64,000 nucleotides of DNA from Craterostigma plantagineum (GCA_027422505.1 JAPQWV010000050.1:2790001-2854000), one strand, 5' to 3'; shown: positions 11,072 to 20,946, numbered from the stretch's first letter. The notes: generated by a model not told the origin, from the letters alone. Made by a program: numbers and translations.

Positions 11072-11542
11072 TCAACTGCATGACTGCATATTCATCGATC
11101 GATCAACCGCATGCAAAACTTCGTAGCACTTCTTCATCGGGCTTTCAAAGTATAGAGAGCTATCTATAGCCTTTTCGCTTTCGTCGGTGCTGTAATAAAT
11201 ATAGGAATGTTTTTCTTCCATCTTCGGGGCGTAGCCCGTTAAGCGCGCCGGCTCGTCGCTAGCATCTGGCGTGTCAAATCTTTCGTACTCCTTAACAAGC
11301 TTCTTCTCATTGATGACCTTCACGGGAACAGTTTTGTATTGCTCCACCTCGTTTCTCGCTACATCAATATTATTGACGATCTCCTCTGCGACTTCTTTGC
11401 GGTTTTCGTTGATCTCTTTTTCTTTCATAGGTTGGTTATCGTCTATCAGCTTGGGGGCTTCCTTGGTTGTCGTCGCGATATCGTCCGCCTCTAATTTTCC
11501 GGCGAGCTCGTTCTTGTTGGTTCGGCTCCTCAAGATATTCAT
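11072..11542 (-). other. Array unit 3 fused tail frame (156 codons)
   Basis: Unit 3 lacks one base relative to units 1 and 2 near 11277, where they read TCAATATC and it reads TCAAATC. It also lacks three bases near 11360. The first change joins two frames that are separate in the other units, giving one continuous Lys/Glu-rich frame through KKLVKEYERFDTPDASDEPA. Unit 3 may keep the ancestral frame while units 1 and 2 descend from a copy with an inserted base. Function unknown; no domain recognised. Confidence 0.45.
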
Positions 11543-12221
11543 GTAGGCCTCAAGTTCTGCTTCAATCCATTCTTTTACCTCTTTTTCTTTCTGGCGCGCC
11601 TTTTCCGTGTTAACGCCTCCGTCTCTTTAGGGCTGACTTCATTAGGTTCCCTGATCTTCTGTGTATTGACTTCTTCGCCAGTCTTTCGTAGGGCCTCCGG
11701 CTTCATGCGCGACCATCTCGTCACGCTCCTGCGTCTCTCTTCGCTCAGCGTTTTCAGCATGTTGGGGAGTTGGCTTCTTTCTTGTCTCTTCGTCGGCATA
11801 ATCGCCTTTCTTTGACACCATTTCGTATGTCTTTATTCGCCTTCGACGACGCATGCATGGTGTCGTCGACCTTGTTTCATCTCATCGGCACCTTTCGATG
11901 TCTTCGAGTCGATCTCCTCGACTTTCTCATGTGGTTGTCGTGGCGGCGTTTCTTCGACCGCCTCCTCTTTCTCGAGCTCTCCTTCGTTTGGAACTCCTTT
12001 TTCTTTTCTTCTTCCACGGGCTCCTCGGCCTTTAGATATATTTCCTCCTCTTCATCACCATCGGCTTTCATCTTTGATGATTCGCCTTCTTCTTTTCCCA
12101 TCTCGGGTTTTGGTGGTGGTTCATCATTTTTCTTTTCCACCACTGGCTCAGTTTGATCTTTATCACGCTCGCTCTCCACGACACGAACTCCCTCTTCTCG
12201 TACGGGTTCGCACTCAACGTT

Positions 12222-12689
12222 CTACTCGTCCTCCTTCGTCATTGCAAGTTCGCCCAGTTTTTGTGGCTGAACTTGATTGATGTAATCAGCGTCTTTGTAC
12301 GCTTTCTCCAACAGATCCCAGGCTTCCTTGGCTTTTCTCGTTGCGTCTATCACTCCGAAACCGGTAAGATCTAACGCCTCTAAGATGAGAAGGACCGCGA
12401 GATTATTTTCTTTGACGGCGGCTCCCAACGTCTTCCGTTGCGACTTTGTATACTTCGTCGTATCTGGTGAATATCCATCTTTGACTATTTTCCATAAGCC
12501 TTGCGATTTGAATAGAGCTTTCATTTCGACGCTCCACCTTGCGTAGTTATTCTCGGTGAGTTGCGGGATTAACACGTGGGCAAATAATATTCGCTTCAAC
12601 ACCATTGGCACCATCGGCTCTGTTGACTCTGGCGACATCGCCGGCTCTTGCTCCATCGGCATTGGCGATACCATCGGCTCTGATACCAT
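12222..12689 (-). CDS. Copia gag N-terminal protein, array unit 3
   Basis: 155-residue gag homologous to the other two units, with several private substitutions (SPMPMEQEPAMSP near the N-terminus and FAHVLIPQ). This is the 5'-most unit in element orientation and the most divergent of the three. Start within the primer-binding site at 12689. Confidence 0.72.
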   Translation of the reverse strand: MVSEPMVSPMPMEQEPAMSPESTEPMVPMVLKRILFAHVLIPQLTENNYARWSVEMKALFKSQGLWKIVKDGYSPDTTKYTKSQRKTLGAAVKENNLAVLLILEALDLTGFGVIDATRKAKEAWDLLEKAYKDADYINQVQPQKLGELAMTKEDE

Positions 12690-12691
12690 TT

Positions 12692-13123
12692 TGTTGTTTT
12701 CAATTTTCCTGTATATGTGAGGATCGAGTGTTTGTTGTGTGAGAGGAGAAACAAATATTTTCAACAGAGGGAGAGATCTATTTTTCTTTTCTATTTCTGA
12801 TACAAGGCAAACGTCCCTTTTTTCATTCTCTGTATTACACACTAACTGATCACGCACTCTTTTCTTTTGTTACTCATTTTTTCTCTCACACTGCCCCCTT
12901 CCTTTTCTCTGGTTGCATACCACATATATATAGACATTATAGATATAATACAAATCTTAGGTGGTCGTTGGAAATCTACTTTGTTGATTCTTCAAATATT
13001 TAGTTTGATGCTATCTTGACTTTTCCTTCCTTCATTTCATCACGCGTGATTCTTTGCATAATTTATCTTGTCTTCATAGGTAAGTAGTCTCTGTAACTTA
13101 AGTGGCATTGAGATTAGTCAACA
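12692..13123 (-). repeat. Array LTR 4 (outer right; 5' LTR in element sense)
   Basis: 432 bp. It has a 4-bp insertion (CCTTCCTT against CCTT near 13025-13035) and at least four substitutions not seen in the other LTRs. GTTAG follows at 13124. The most divergent of the four LTRs. Confidence 0.92.
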
Positions 13124-13262
13124 GTTAGAACAGTGTTCCTTTTACCAGTAATGTAAATTAACTTCAAAACGAAATTTCATTGTCGAAGTCTTGGAATCTG
13201 TTAGCAGGAGATAAACCAACGGATAACCGGCCTGTGATGGTCTCTCATTGTCATAATGCTCC

Positions 13263-13307
<45 letters not shown>

Positions 13308-13310
13308 TTA
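13124..13310 (+). repeat. NLR flank copy 2 (right half) ending in an AT microsatellite
   Basis: 13124-13265 matches 375-540 of the first flank copy (AACAGTGTTCCTTTTACC and onward). An (AT)n run follows at about 13268-13302, where the first copy has a shorter TA run near 550. Confidence 0.8.
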
Positions 13311-14445
13311 ATAGCAACCAATCAAATAATTGGAGAGGTAACGATGATAGGAGTAATAAGGAAGGACGTGATTGATTCTTAATGTGACATCATTGATTAC
13401 TCACGTAGCAACCAATCAAATAATTGGAGAGATAAGGAGGATAGGAGTAATAAGGAAGGACGTGATTTGTTACGCTGACAAATCACGGATTGATTTGGTT
13501 CATCAATGAGGGAACATGGCGAGTAACAAGAAGTCCCATTGCGACTCTTTCACGAATAAAATGGTAGTCAAGCTCAATGTGTTTGCTCCGAGTATGAAAA
13601 ACCGGATTAACAGTCATGTGTAAGGCACTCAGATTATCGACCAATCAAATAATTGGAGAGATAAGGATGATAGTAGTAATAAGGAAGGACGTGATTTGTT
13701 ACACTGACAAATCACGGATTGATTTGGTTCGTCAATGGCAAATATTAGACGTGAGACCTAATTGAGTATTAATGGAGGTCACATTAAGACTCAATCACGT
13801 CTAATATGGCAAGTCAATCAAGAGACTGAAGATCATTATCAATCAATCATCGAAGATCTTTATCCATAATAAGAGCATTGAAGACCCTAATCAAGGGATT
13901 AATGGAATTGACATATTTTCCTTTTATATTAATCTCTAGCCTCTATATAAGGTCGATGTAACTAGTATACTCAATTAGGTCTCACGTTAAAAATAATAAA
14001 GCTACATTAAAGTTTATTTCTTCTTTATGGACTATCAACGTATGTGGCATCAACGTCCATAAAGAAGATCTTCGATGAACTTTAATGTAGCTTTATTATT
14101 TTTAACGTGAGACCTGATTGAGTATACTAGTTGCATTGACTTTATGTAGAGGCTAGAGATTAATATAAAAGGAAAATATATCAATTCCATTAATCCCTTG
14201 ATTAGGGTCTTCAATGCTCTTATTATGGATAAAGATCTTCGATGATTGATTGATAATGATCTTCAGTCTCTTGATTGACTTGGCATATTAGACGTGATTG
14301 AGTCTTAATGTGACATCTTTTGATTACTCACATGATTCCCTCATTGATGAACCAAATCAATCCGTGATTTGTCAGTGTAACAAATCACGTCCTTCCTTAT
14401 TACTCCTATCATCCTTATCTCTCCAATTATTTGATTGGTTGCTAT
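13311..14445. mobile_element. Foldback element with near-palindromic arms
   Basis: Outer ends are inverted copies of ATAGCAACCAATCAAATAATTGG within TA-rich DNA. The inner arms, about 13642-14027 and 14050-14439, are reverse complements of each other with a few small indels and a spacer of about 22 bases. A third copy of the arm end lies near 13405-13500. No transposase is present. Transcribed, it would make a hairpin about 390 bp long, a potential small-RNA source. Superfamily uncertain; a TA duplication cannot be distinguished from the flanking repeat. Confidence 0.8.
13513..13641 (-). pseudogene. Copia RNase H C-terminal fragment inside the foldback element
   Basis: The minus strand reads in one open frame VDNLSALHMTVNPVF, then TRSKHIELDYHFIRERVAMG and LLVTRHVPS. 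This is the terminal part of a Ty1/copia RNase H domain (typical wording NPVFHxRxKHIExDYHFVRE). The fragment has no flanking LTR and breaks the symmetry of the left arm. Confidence 0.85.
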
Positions 14446-14616
14446 TATATATATGTATATATATCTGTCATAGCGAATTTAATGCAGAAGATGTAAGATA
14501 TATTGATATTCTTTTCGTAATCTATTCAAGTGAAGTGCTTATCGGGTTATATCTGTCTTTTTATCATTACAAGTGCTATCATATACTTTCATTAAATGGA
14601 TTGGTCAGTACTCAAT

Positions 14617-15280
14617 TAGGGGTTAGCGAAAATATCCGGAAACCGGATTGCGATCCGGTATCCGGTTTTCAAAACCCGGAAAAACGGATTAAAAACCGGA
14701 TCGGATATTCGATTCGATTTATTTTAAAATATACCGGATCGGATACGGATAGTGGTTTGTCTAAAATCCTGATATCCGATATCCAGTTTTATATTTAAAA
14801 AATAAAATAAATAGTCCAAAAAGAAAAATGAAGGTCCAAAAATATATATAAAAAAATCATCAAGTAGAATATTTAAAATATATATTATTTTATTATTGCA
14901 AAAAACTTTGTTAGAAAATTGAGATAAAAGTGCAAGTTAAAAAATTAATGTGAATTTGTGATATTGTGTTTATTATTTATTATGTAATTTCAAATCATAA
15001 ATTCACATATTATATGAATTGCTATGTGTAAATTTTCTTATATTAAAAAATATATTTTTTATTGTGATAAGAAATAAAAATATGATTTTGAAAAGAAAAT
15101 AATAAAAAATATAAGAAAAATAAATTTAAAACCGGATGCGGATATCCGGTAAAAATATCCGAATAAACCGGATATCCGACTTTCGGATATCCGAATAAAG
15201 CCGGAGCGGATACGGATATCATTTTTCGATATCCGAATTTCGGATATCCGAAAAACCGAATATCCGATTTTGCTCACCCG
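14617..15280. mobile_element. Non-autonomous hAT-type element
   Basis: Flanked by a perfect 8-bp duplication TACTCAAT (14609-14616 and 15281-15288). Terminal inverted repeats are of the TAGGGGTTAGC / CGGGTGAGC type seen in plant hAT elements. The subterminal regions are packed with CCGGATATCCG-like words in both orientations; the middle is AT-rich and non-coding. Confidence 0.75.
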
Positions 15281-15288
15281 TACTCAAT

Positions 15289-15895
15289 ATACCGACCAGA
15301 TTCATCACTTCAAAATCGCATTCTTTCAGTGCATACCTTTATATTCAATGACGGGAAAATATTTATTAATACTAGTATGTTTAGCACATCCACTGTATTT
15401 GGAAATATGTTTTATATTTTGAATATTTTATATTATTAATTAAAATAAAATTGTAAAGTGAGGATAACTCTTTATTACTATGTGGCATTGCATATGATTC
15501 AAGATCTAATTTAATAGATTTTGAGAAATGATACATCTAAGAAATGATTCAGCATTGAAGCCTTAAAATAAAGATCATATTTTTCTGCCGGCAATCCAGC
15601 ACTCGATAAGCATACGCACATCAATGTCGTCGTAGTCTTTTTCAGATCATTGATTATGTTATGATCTGCGTTAATTATGATCATTTTTATCAACTAGGAA
15701 TACTTGAGGGAGGTACCACGATCGATTTCTCTTAACCAATATTTTTCATATTTGAGCTATCGTTACATATGAACTTGTACTAGTGTGGTTGATCCCAACG
15801 GCCAACACTGCAAAAATCATGCCGTTTGCAAAACAGTGGACTTAGATTAAAAATTACGATATTTAAAATTCATAATTTAAAATCAAGCGAATTCG
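15289..15895. other. Intergenic, nothing recognised
   Basis: AT-rich sequence without a supported gene, repeat or element end. Confidence 0.5.
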
Positions 15896-16140
15896 TTACC
15901 CAAACGCATTCCGAAGGAATTGGCTTTGACGGGTCAGTAGATTTGGCTGGGAAGACATGACGGTGGTTGGTAAATGCCTAACCTCAAAGTGCTTAAGCTA
16001 TACGTACAATACTGTAAAGAATCCGTCATCAACTCGGTGAAACAGATAAAGGAGGAACAAGACAAACACAAGGTTTTTATTTTGTTTCGATTATTGAAAA
16101 GGGCAACGCGTATTTACTACTTGTAATGAATGGGTCATCG
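15896..16140 (+). pseudogene. NLR LRR-tail fragment
   Basis: Contains degraded versions of phrases found at the 3' ends of NLR1 and NLR2: TGGGAAGACATGACGGTGG, a 'CTCAAAGTGCTTAAGCTATA' stretch, and the ending that encodes ESVINSVKQIKEEQD. A large internal piece is missing compared with NLR2. It marks a third NLR locus reduced to a scrap. Confidence 0.75.
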
Positions 16141-16342
16141 ACTCAACGTATATGGCCAAATTGCAATTGCATTTCTTTGACGCCGGACGAAGATGAGTGA
16201 TGGTGGCAAGATTCCCGCAGTAAATCATCTGCGTCGGAAAATTAAGGTTAATGGATGTCGGAAAATTAAGGTTATTGGTATGGGGAAATATTTTCGATAT
16301 GGGAGTCGATCATGATTCCCGTCGGTACAAATGTAAGGATAT

Positions 16343-16582
16343 TGTAACGACTGTTGAAGACAATGCCAGCGTGGACAAAGATGACAGCTGTGCTACTTGC
16401 GTGGCAGCGGACTCACGAAGCATTGACTGTACATAGTAGTTTGTATAGCTGTATTTTACATTTAACATTATTTTTCAGGGGTTGATTAGTAAGTTTGACT
16501 GGTATATATAGCTGTACAGACCGCATTCTCAAGTATGAGCGAATATTATATTTTCATTCTTCTGTTTTCTACAAAAGCAACA
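16343..16582 (+). repeat. Copia A 5' LTR
   Basis: 240 bp; TSD GATAT on the left, primer-binding site TGGTATCGGAGAC on the right, itself interrupted by element B. Confidence 0.92.
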
Positions 16583-16596
16583 TGGTATCGGAGACA

Positions 16597-16965
16597 TGTT
16601 GGAAATTGGGGTTTATATCGGAAGGGAGGAACTTGATATCGAAGGATAGTGTTTAGAGGAAGAGGCTTTATATTACAACACTTGATTTGGTTTTCACTTG
16701 CTTGATTGCTTGATACAAATGGTAAGGGGGTTCACCCCTATTTATAGTAGTAGCACCTCCTTAATGTGTGGGTAGGATTTAGCCAACACCACACTAATCT
16801 AGAACATTCCCTAATAATATCTAGTTCTATATCTTTCTAAACACTTCCATGGATATCTCTAGAATATCCATAGGTTTCTAGATTTTGGGCTGATAATTCA
16901 CTTGGCCCAAATACCAAATTCACCTCTTATTAGTCCAAGCCCAAATCAAGTTTATATTTTCAACA
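16597..16965 (-). repeat. Copia B 3' LTR (element sense)
   Basis: 369 bp; TSD AGACA on its left, C-run complement of the polypurine tract on its right. Confidence 0.95.
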
Positions 16966-17002
16966 CCCCCCCTTAAACTTGATTTGGTATTCCGAGCGAA
17001 CT

Positions 17003-18985
17003 TCATAGTAGAATGGGGTCTTCATTCTTTAGTGGCTTGGTAGAAATATCGGATACTTGATCTTTGGACTTTACGTATTCCAGCTTCACTTCCTTCCTTG
17101 TAATGCGCTGTCTTCGATCATGACAGACTGCATTCTTAGCTAATTTTATTGCCGACTTGTCATCCTTGAGAATCATGTTTGGCTTCTTCTGTTGCATTTC
17201 CAATTCCTTAACCTTGTTTCTCTTGCGGGGGTACCTGTTGATTCCTGAGTTCCAATCTCTTGGTGCCTTTCCCAATCCATCGAGCGCATTCTGCAACTTC
17301 AGAATCTTATTAATTTCCTTTGTCACTTCATACTCCGTGTACGTATCTTTCTCGAGAACTCCATGTTCGAGAGCAGACTTCTTATGCATTTGGTGTATTC
17401 TCCCATTATTTTCGTGGTAGCCAATGTCTGCTTCTTTACTATACCCTTGAGACACCAAGCTTGTCATATTTCTTTCAACTTCTCCTTTATGCCCCTTTTG
17501 AGTTGTTGTTAACTCCCGCATGTCAATTTTCTCAATATCTATAAATTTGTCATCCATGATATCTTTCTCTTCCTTAGTGTCTTGAAACCTCATCGGCCCA
17601 CTATTTGCAAAGAGACAAATGAGAGTATGATTGTTTTGATTTTTAATTACCTTGGGTACTTCTTGTTGGCTCTTGAAGTGTGAGGCTCCCTCAATTGAGT
17701 TTTCGTCTTCTCCAGATCCCGCAGGGGGTAATCCTAGTAGAGTATTGACCTCGTCTCTTGTCTTCTCTATCACTGGTTTCTCCATGCTAATTCCTTTGAA
17801 TTCTTCTTCATTGTCGAACATCACCTCTAAGTTATTGTTACCTTCCACCAGAGTGTTATGCTTTTCTCCGAAATCAACATCGTCACCCACTAACTCATTA
17901 AACTCCAAGGACATGCTTCTGTTTCCACTCACGGTATTGCTCGCACCGGTGTTTAGGTACCACTTATTACATTCGCCGATCTCAATATCCTTATGGGCTA
18001 GCAGTAGAATCTCTTCTTCTTGATTTTTCTCTTCAATGTAGTTAGCCCTCTCTTCGACTTTATTGATTCTACCGGCTCGACACTCAGAAGCGTAATGTCC
18101 GAATTTCTGACAATTATAGCACTTAATATGTGATTTTTCATACCTTGATCTTGAGCTACCTCTCCAGTAGCCTTTTGTCGAATAATCTTTTCCTTGATGA
18201 TTATCTTGGTCTTCGTTGTCCGGTCTCCAACCTCGTTCGTATTTGTGTCCATGGCCTCCACCTCGTTCTCCTCTATATCCTTGCCTGTAGCCTCGCCCTT
18301 GATATTTTTCCTCATTTTCCCTTTCTTTTGTAGGATCAATTTGCAGTTTGAGTAGTTGTTCTACAATCCCTTCCTTCTTCCTTTTCTTCTCTTCATGAGC
18401 TTGCAATGAGCCCAATAGTTGCTCCATCGTCATTTCTTCTAGATCCTTAGTTTCTTCTATGATGGCTACGATATGCTCGAATTTCGAATCTAACGAGCGA
18501 AGAATTTTCTCCATGATTCTAACATCATCAATTTTCTCGCCATTCCTTTTTAGTTGATTAGTTATTGCTAATACTCTTGAGAAGTAGTCCGACACAACTT
18601 CATCATGCTTCATATGCAATGCCTCAAACTCGGCTCTCAAAGTTTGAAGACGTACCTTCTTTACTGGATCCGCTCCTTTATACGAGGTCTGAAGCTTTTC
18701 CCATGCTTCCTTAGCGGTTGTTGCTTCCGATACCTTCTCGAAAGCATCATCATCCAATCCTTGATAGATCATAAAGAGAGCTTTCTTGTCCCTCTTTCTC
18801 AATTCTCTCAAACTATCCTTTTGAGTTTGAGATTGAGTTTCCTCTTTCTCCGGCTCGATGTAGCCTTTCTCGACAATATCCCATACGTCTTGTGATCCGA
18901 GGAGCGCCCTCATCTTGATACTCCAATTGTCATAGTTGCTCTTGTTGAGTGTCGGAACTTGGAATGGAACCATTCCGCTCGCCAT
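17003..18985 (-). CDS. Copia B gag fused to protease, RT and RNase H remnants (660 residues)
   Basis: One uninterrupted frame. Residues about 5-220 are UBN2-type gag (NYDNWSIKMRALL, then KEAWEKLQTSYKGAD). A basic Arg/Gly-rich linker follows, then a CCHC zinc knuckle CYNCQKFGHYASEC near 289-302. The protease start reads WYLNTGAS, with Asn in place of the catalytic Asp. After that come unaligned acidic sequence, a scrap of reverse transcriptase (LGKAPRDWN, compare LKQAPRAWN) near 575-590, and RNase H C-terminal remnants (DDKSAIKLAKN, then VSDISTKPLKNED). Integrase and polymerase are gone, yet the frame is open across every deletion join. ATG at 18985 chosen; the upstream GTG at 19015 lies in the primer-binding site. 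The product could supply or parasitise capsids but no enzyme activity. Confidence 0.85.
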   Translation of the reverse strand: MASGMVPFQVPTLNKSNYDNWSIKMRALLGSQDVWDIVEKGYIEPEKEETQSQTQKDSLRELRKRDKKALFMIYQGLDDDAFEKVSEATTAKEAWEKLQTSYKGADPVKKVRLQTLRAEFEALHMKHDEVVSDYFSRVLAITNQLKRNGEKIDDVRIMEKILRSLDSKFEHIVAIIEETKDLEEMTMEQLLGSLQAHEEKKRKKEGIVEQLLKLQIDPTKERENEEKYQGRGYRQGYRGERGGGHGHKYERGWRPDNEDQDNHQGKDYSTKGYWRGSSRSRYEKSHIKCYNCQKFGHYASECRAGRINKVEERANYIEEKNQEEEILLLAHKDIEIGECNKWYLNTGASNTVSGNRSMSLEFNELVGDDVDFGEKHNTLVEGNNNLEVMFDNEEEFKGISMEKPVIEKTRDEVNTLLGLPPAGSGEDENSIEGASHFKSQQEVPKVIKNQNNHTLICLFANSGPMRFQDTKEEKDIMDDKFIDIEKIDMRELTTTQKGHKGEVERNMTSLVSQGYSKEADIGYHENNGRIHQMHKKSALEHGVLEKDTYTEYEVTKEINKILKLQNALDGLGKAPRDWNSGINRYPRKRNKVKELEMQQKKPNMILKDDKSAIKLAKNAVCHDRRQRITRKEVKLEYVKSKDQVSDISTKPLKNEDPILL

Positions 18986-19017
18986 CGCCTTAGGATCTTC
19001 TAGCTCTGATACCACTT

Positions 19018-19386
19018 TGTTGGAAATTGGGGTTTATATCGGAAGGGAGGAACTTGATATCGAAGGATAGTGTTTAGAGGAAGAGGCTTTATATTACAAC
19101 ACTTGATTTGGTTTTCACTTGCTTGATTGCTTGATACAAATGGTAAGGGGGTTCACCCCTATTTATAGTAGTAGCACCTCCTTAATGTGTGGGTAGGATT
19201 TAGCCAACACCACACTAATCTAGAACATTCCCTAATAATATCTAGTTCTATATCTTTCTAAACACTTCCATGGATATCTCTAGAATATCCATAGGTTTCT
19301 AGATTTTGGGCTGATAATTCACTTGGCCCAAATACCAAATTCACCTCTTATTAGTCCAAGCCCAAATCAAGTTTATATTTTCAACA
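19018..19386 (-). repeat. Copia B 5' LTR (element sense)
   Basis: 369 bp, followed by AGACA at 19387-19391 and bordered on the left by the primer-binding site. Confidence 0.95.
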
Positions 19387-19486
19387 AGACACACCCTCGA
19401 TCAAATCTGTGATCGATCCGAGTTTTAGCTTGAATTCATAACAAGTTCTACTTCAATTCTATTTCTATTTCTACTAATTCAGCAAA

Positions 19487-19791
19487 ATGGAGGAAATTGA
19501 AGCACCAGTGGTTGCACCTCAAATTGAAAATCGCAAAAAGGAAGAGAACAGCATGTATCTTCATAGATCGGAGTCTCCTGGAATGGTTTTAGTCACAAAT
19601 TTGCTGCACAGCAACAATTATGCAGCCTGGAGTCACGCAATGATGATAGCGTTGGGAGCTAAGAAAAAATTAGGTTTCATTGATGGACGAGTTACAGAGC
19701 TTGCGCGAGATGATCCTAATCGCGATGTTTGGGAGCAGGTGAACTTTATGATAGTCTCGTGGATTCTAAATTCGATGACTAAGGAGATTGC
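19487..19791 (+). pseudogene. Copia A gag, N-terminal part, cut by element C
   Basis: Starts MEEIEAPVVAPQ and reads the copia gag signature GMVLVTNLLHSNNYAAWSHAM, then KKKLGFIDGR. It is broken at ATTGC by element C. Removing C and one target duplication continues the frame into AAGYAFSSNARVLWEALKDRYG, which confirms the insertion order. Confidence 0.9.
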
Positions 19792-20253
19792 TGTTGGCGT
19801 GGCAGCGGACCCGGTCGAATAATATTGCGGCTAATATTTGGGTAATTAAAGATAAAATGTGGACACCGAGATTTAACGTGGAAAACCTCCAAACAAATCG
19901 GGGTAAAAACCACGGGCAAGGAAGGAGAATTCACTATAGGGGAAATATAGGAGTTACAACCTCTCAATCTATAAAGGAGAAAACCCTCAATATCTCTCTT
20001 TATAGTCGGAGAAAATACCCGACAAATTCTCTATTATTTTTCCTCTATTTTTCACTTTTCTCTCTATCTGTGTGTGATTTTATGCTGCTCCCTCGTTACC
20101 TATTTATAGGAGAAATCTCAAGTAGGAAGACAAAATACATCACGTCACCCCTTAGATCATTCGATGTGTGAACAATAGAAAGCCCACCTTTGAAAAGAAT
20201 TGCCACGTGAAACAATATCTTCTTTGACTTTTCAAAGAAGCAATATGTCGACA
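19792..20253 (-). repeat. Copia C 3' LTR (element sense)
   Basis: 462 bp; ATTGC to its left, complement of a purine tract (ATCTCCCACTTGAAG) to its right. Confidence 0.93.
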
Positions 20254-20328
20254 ATCTCCCACTTGAAGATTTGATTGATGATCAATCGGATCTTCACACC
20301 ATTCTTTCTTCCTCACCTTTCATGTTGC

Positions 20329-20946
20329 TTACGTTTCCGCTAGGCCACTTGAGGAACGACACCAAACGAACTTGTCAGTATTGACCGCCTTCGTCAAGAA
20401 ATCTGCTAGGTTGTCTTTCGTATGAATCTTCAGCATATCTACCGTGCCCTCTTCCACTTTCTCACGAACGAAGTGATACTGGACTCGTATGTGTTTTGAC
20501 TTGGAATGAAACGCTGGATTCCTTGCGAGATGCAAGGCACTCTGACTGTCACAGAACAGAGGAATATTCTCCTGCTCGTGCCCGAGTTCCTCCATGATCA
20601 TTTTCAACCATACCGCCTCTTTACTTGCCTGCGTAGCTGCAACATATTCAGCTTCAGTTGTTGACGTCGCAACAACGGACTGAAGTTTCGATACCCAGCT
20701 TACGGCACCGCCAGTAAGAGTGAACACATATCCCGTGGTAGATTTGCTCTTGTCAAGATCACCTGCATAATCAGAGTCAACGTACCCTCTGACAGTAAAG
20801 TCTGCTCCCCCGTAACATAATGCAACATCTGAGGTTCCTTTGATATATCGTAGGATCCTCTTCACCGCGCTCCAATGCTCTTTGCCCGAATTCGCCATGT
20901 ACCGACTCACTACTCCCACTGCTGTGCAATGTCTGGTCGTGTACAA
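20329..20946 (-). pseudogene. Copia C RNase H
   Basis: Reads SDYAGDLDKSKSTTGY, SWVSKLQSVVATSTTEAEY and HIRVQYHFVREKVEEG, the standard copia RNase H landmarks, and closes with DNLADFLTKAV. It is separated from the reverse transcriptase by a frameshift near 20930, where TRPDIA passes to another frame. Confidence 0.88.

Larger units (their letters stand above)
5718..13123 (-). mobile_element. Tandem array of a gag-only copia-type element: 4 LTRs, 3 internal regions
   Basis: Order is LTR, internal, LTR, internal, LTR, internal, LTR with a 2326-bp period (third period 2322 bp). A single 5-bp target duplication GTTAG (5713-5717 and 13124-13128) encloses the whole array, and there are none at the inner LTR junctions. 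LTRs begin TGTTG and end CAACA. On the minus strand each internal region starts with the TGGTATCAGAGC primer-binding site (initiator tRNA-Met type) and ends with the purine run AAGGGGGAATT. Only a gag N-terminal protein is recognisable; no protease, integrase, reverse transcriptase or RNase H is visible. This resembles the non-autonomous TR-GAG or deletion-derivative class. Units differ at a handful of sites, so the array is young. Confidence 0.93.
16597..19386 (-). mobile_element. Copia element B, internally deleted, gag-centred
   Basis: Inserted in the primer-binding site of element A. The 369-bp LTRs look identical by eye (TGTTGG...TTTCAACA), with 5-bp duplication AGACA at 16592-16596 and 19387-19391. 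On the minus strand a TGGTATCAGAGC primer-binding site (19002-19013) and a G-rich polypurine tract beside 16965 are intact. The internal region holds one long frame, so this is a very recent insertion of a deletion derivative. Confidence 0.95.

Noticed and set aside
5718..13123. CRISPR-like or satellite array
   Set aside because: Regular 2.3-kb periodicity comes from LTR-internal-LTR structure with primer-binding sites and polypurine tracts. Units are far too long for CRISPR and the sequence is plant nuclear.
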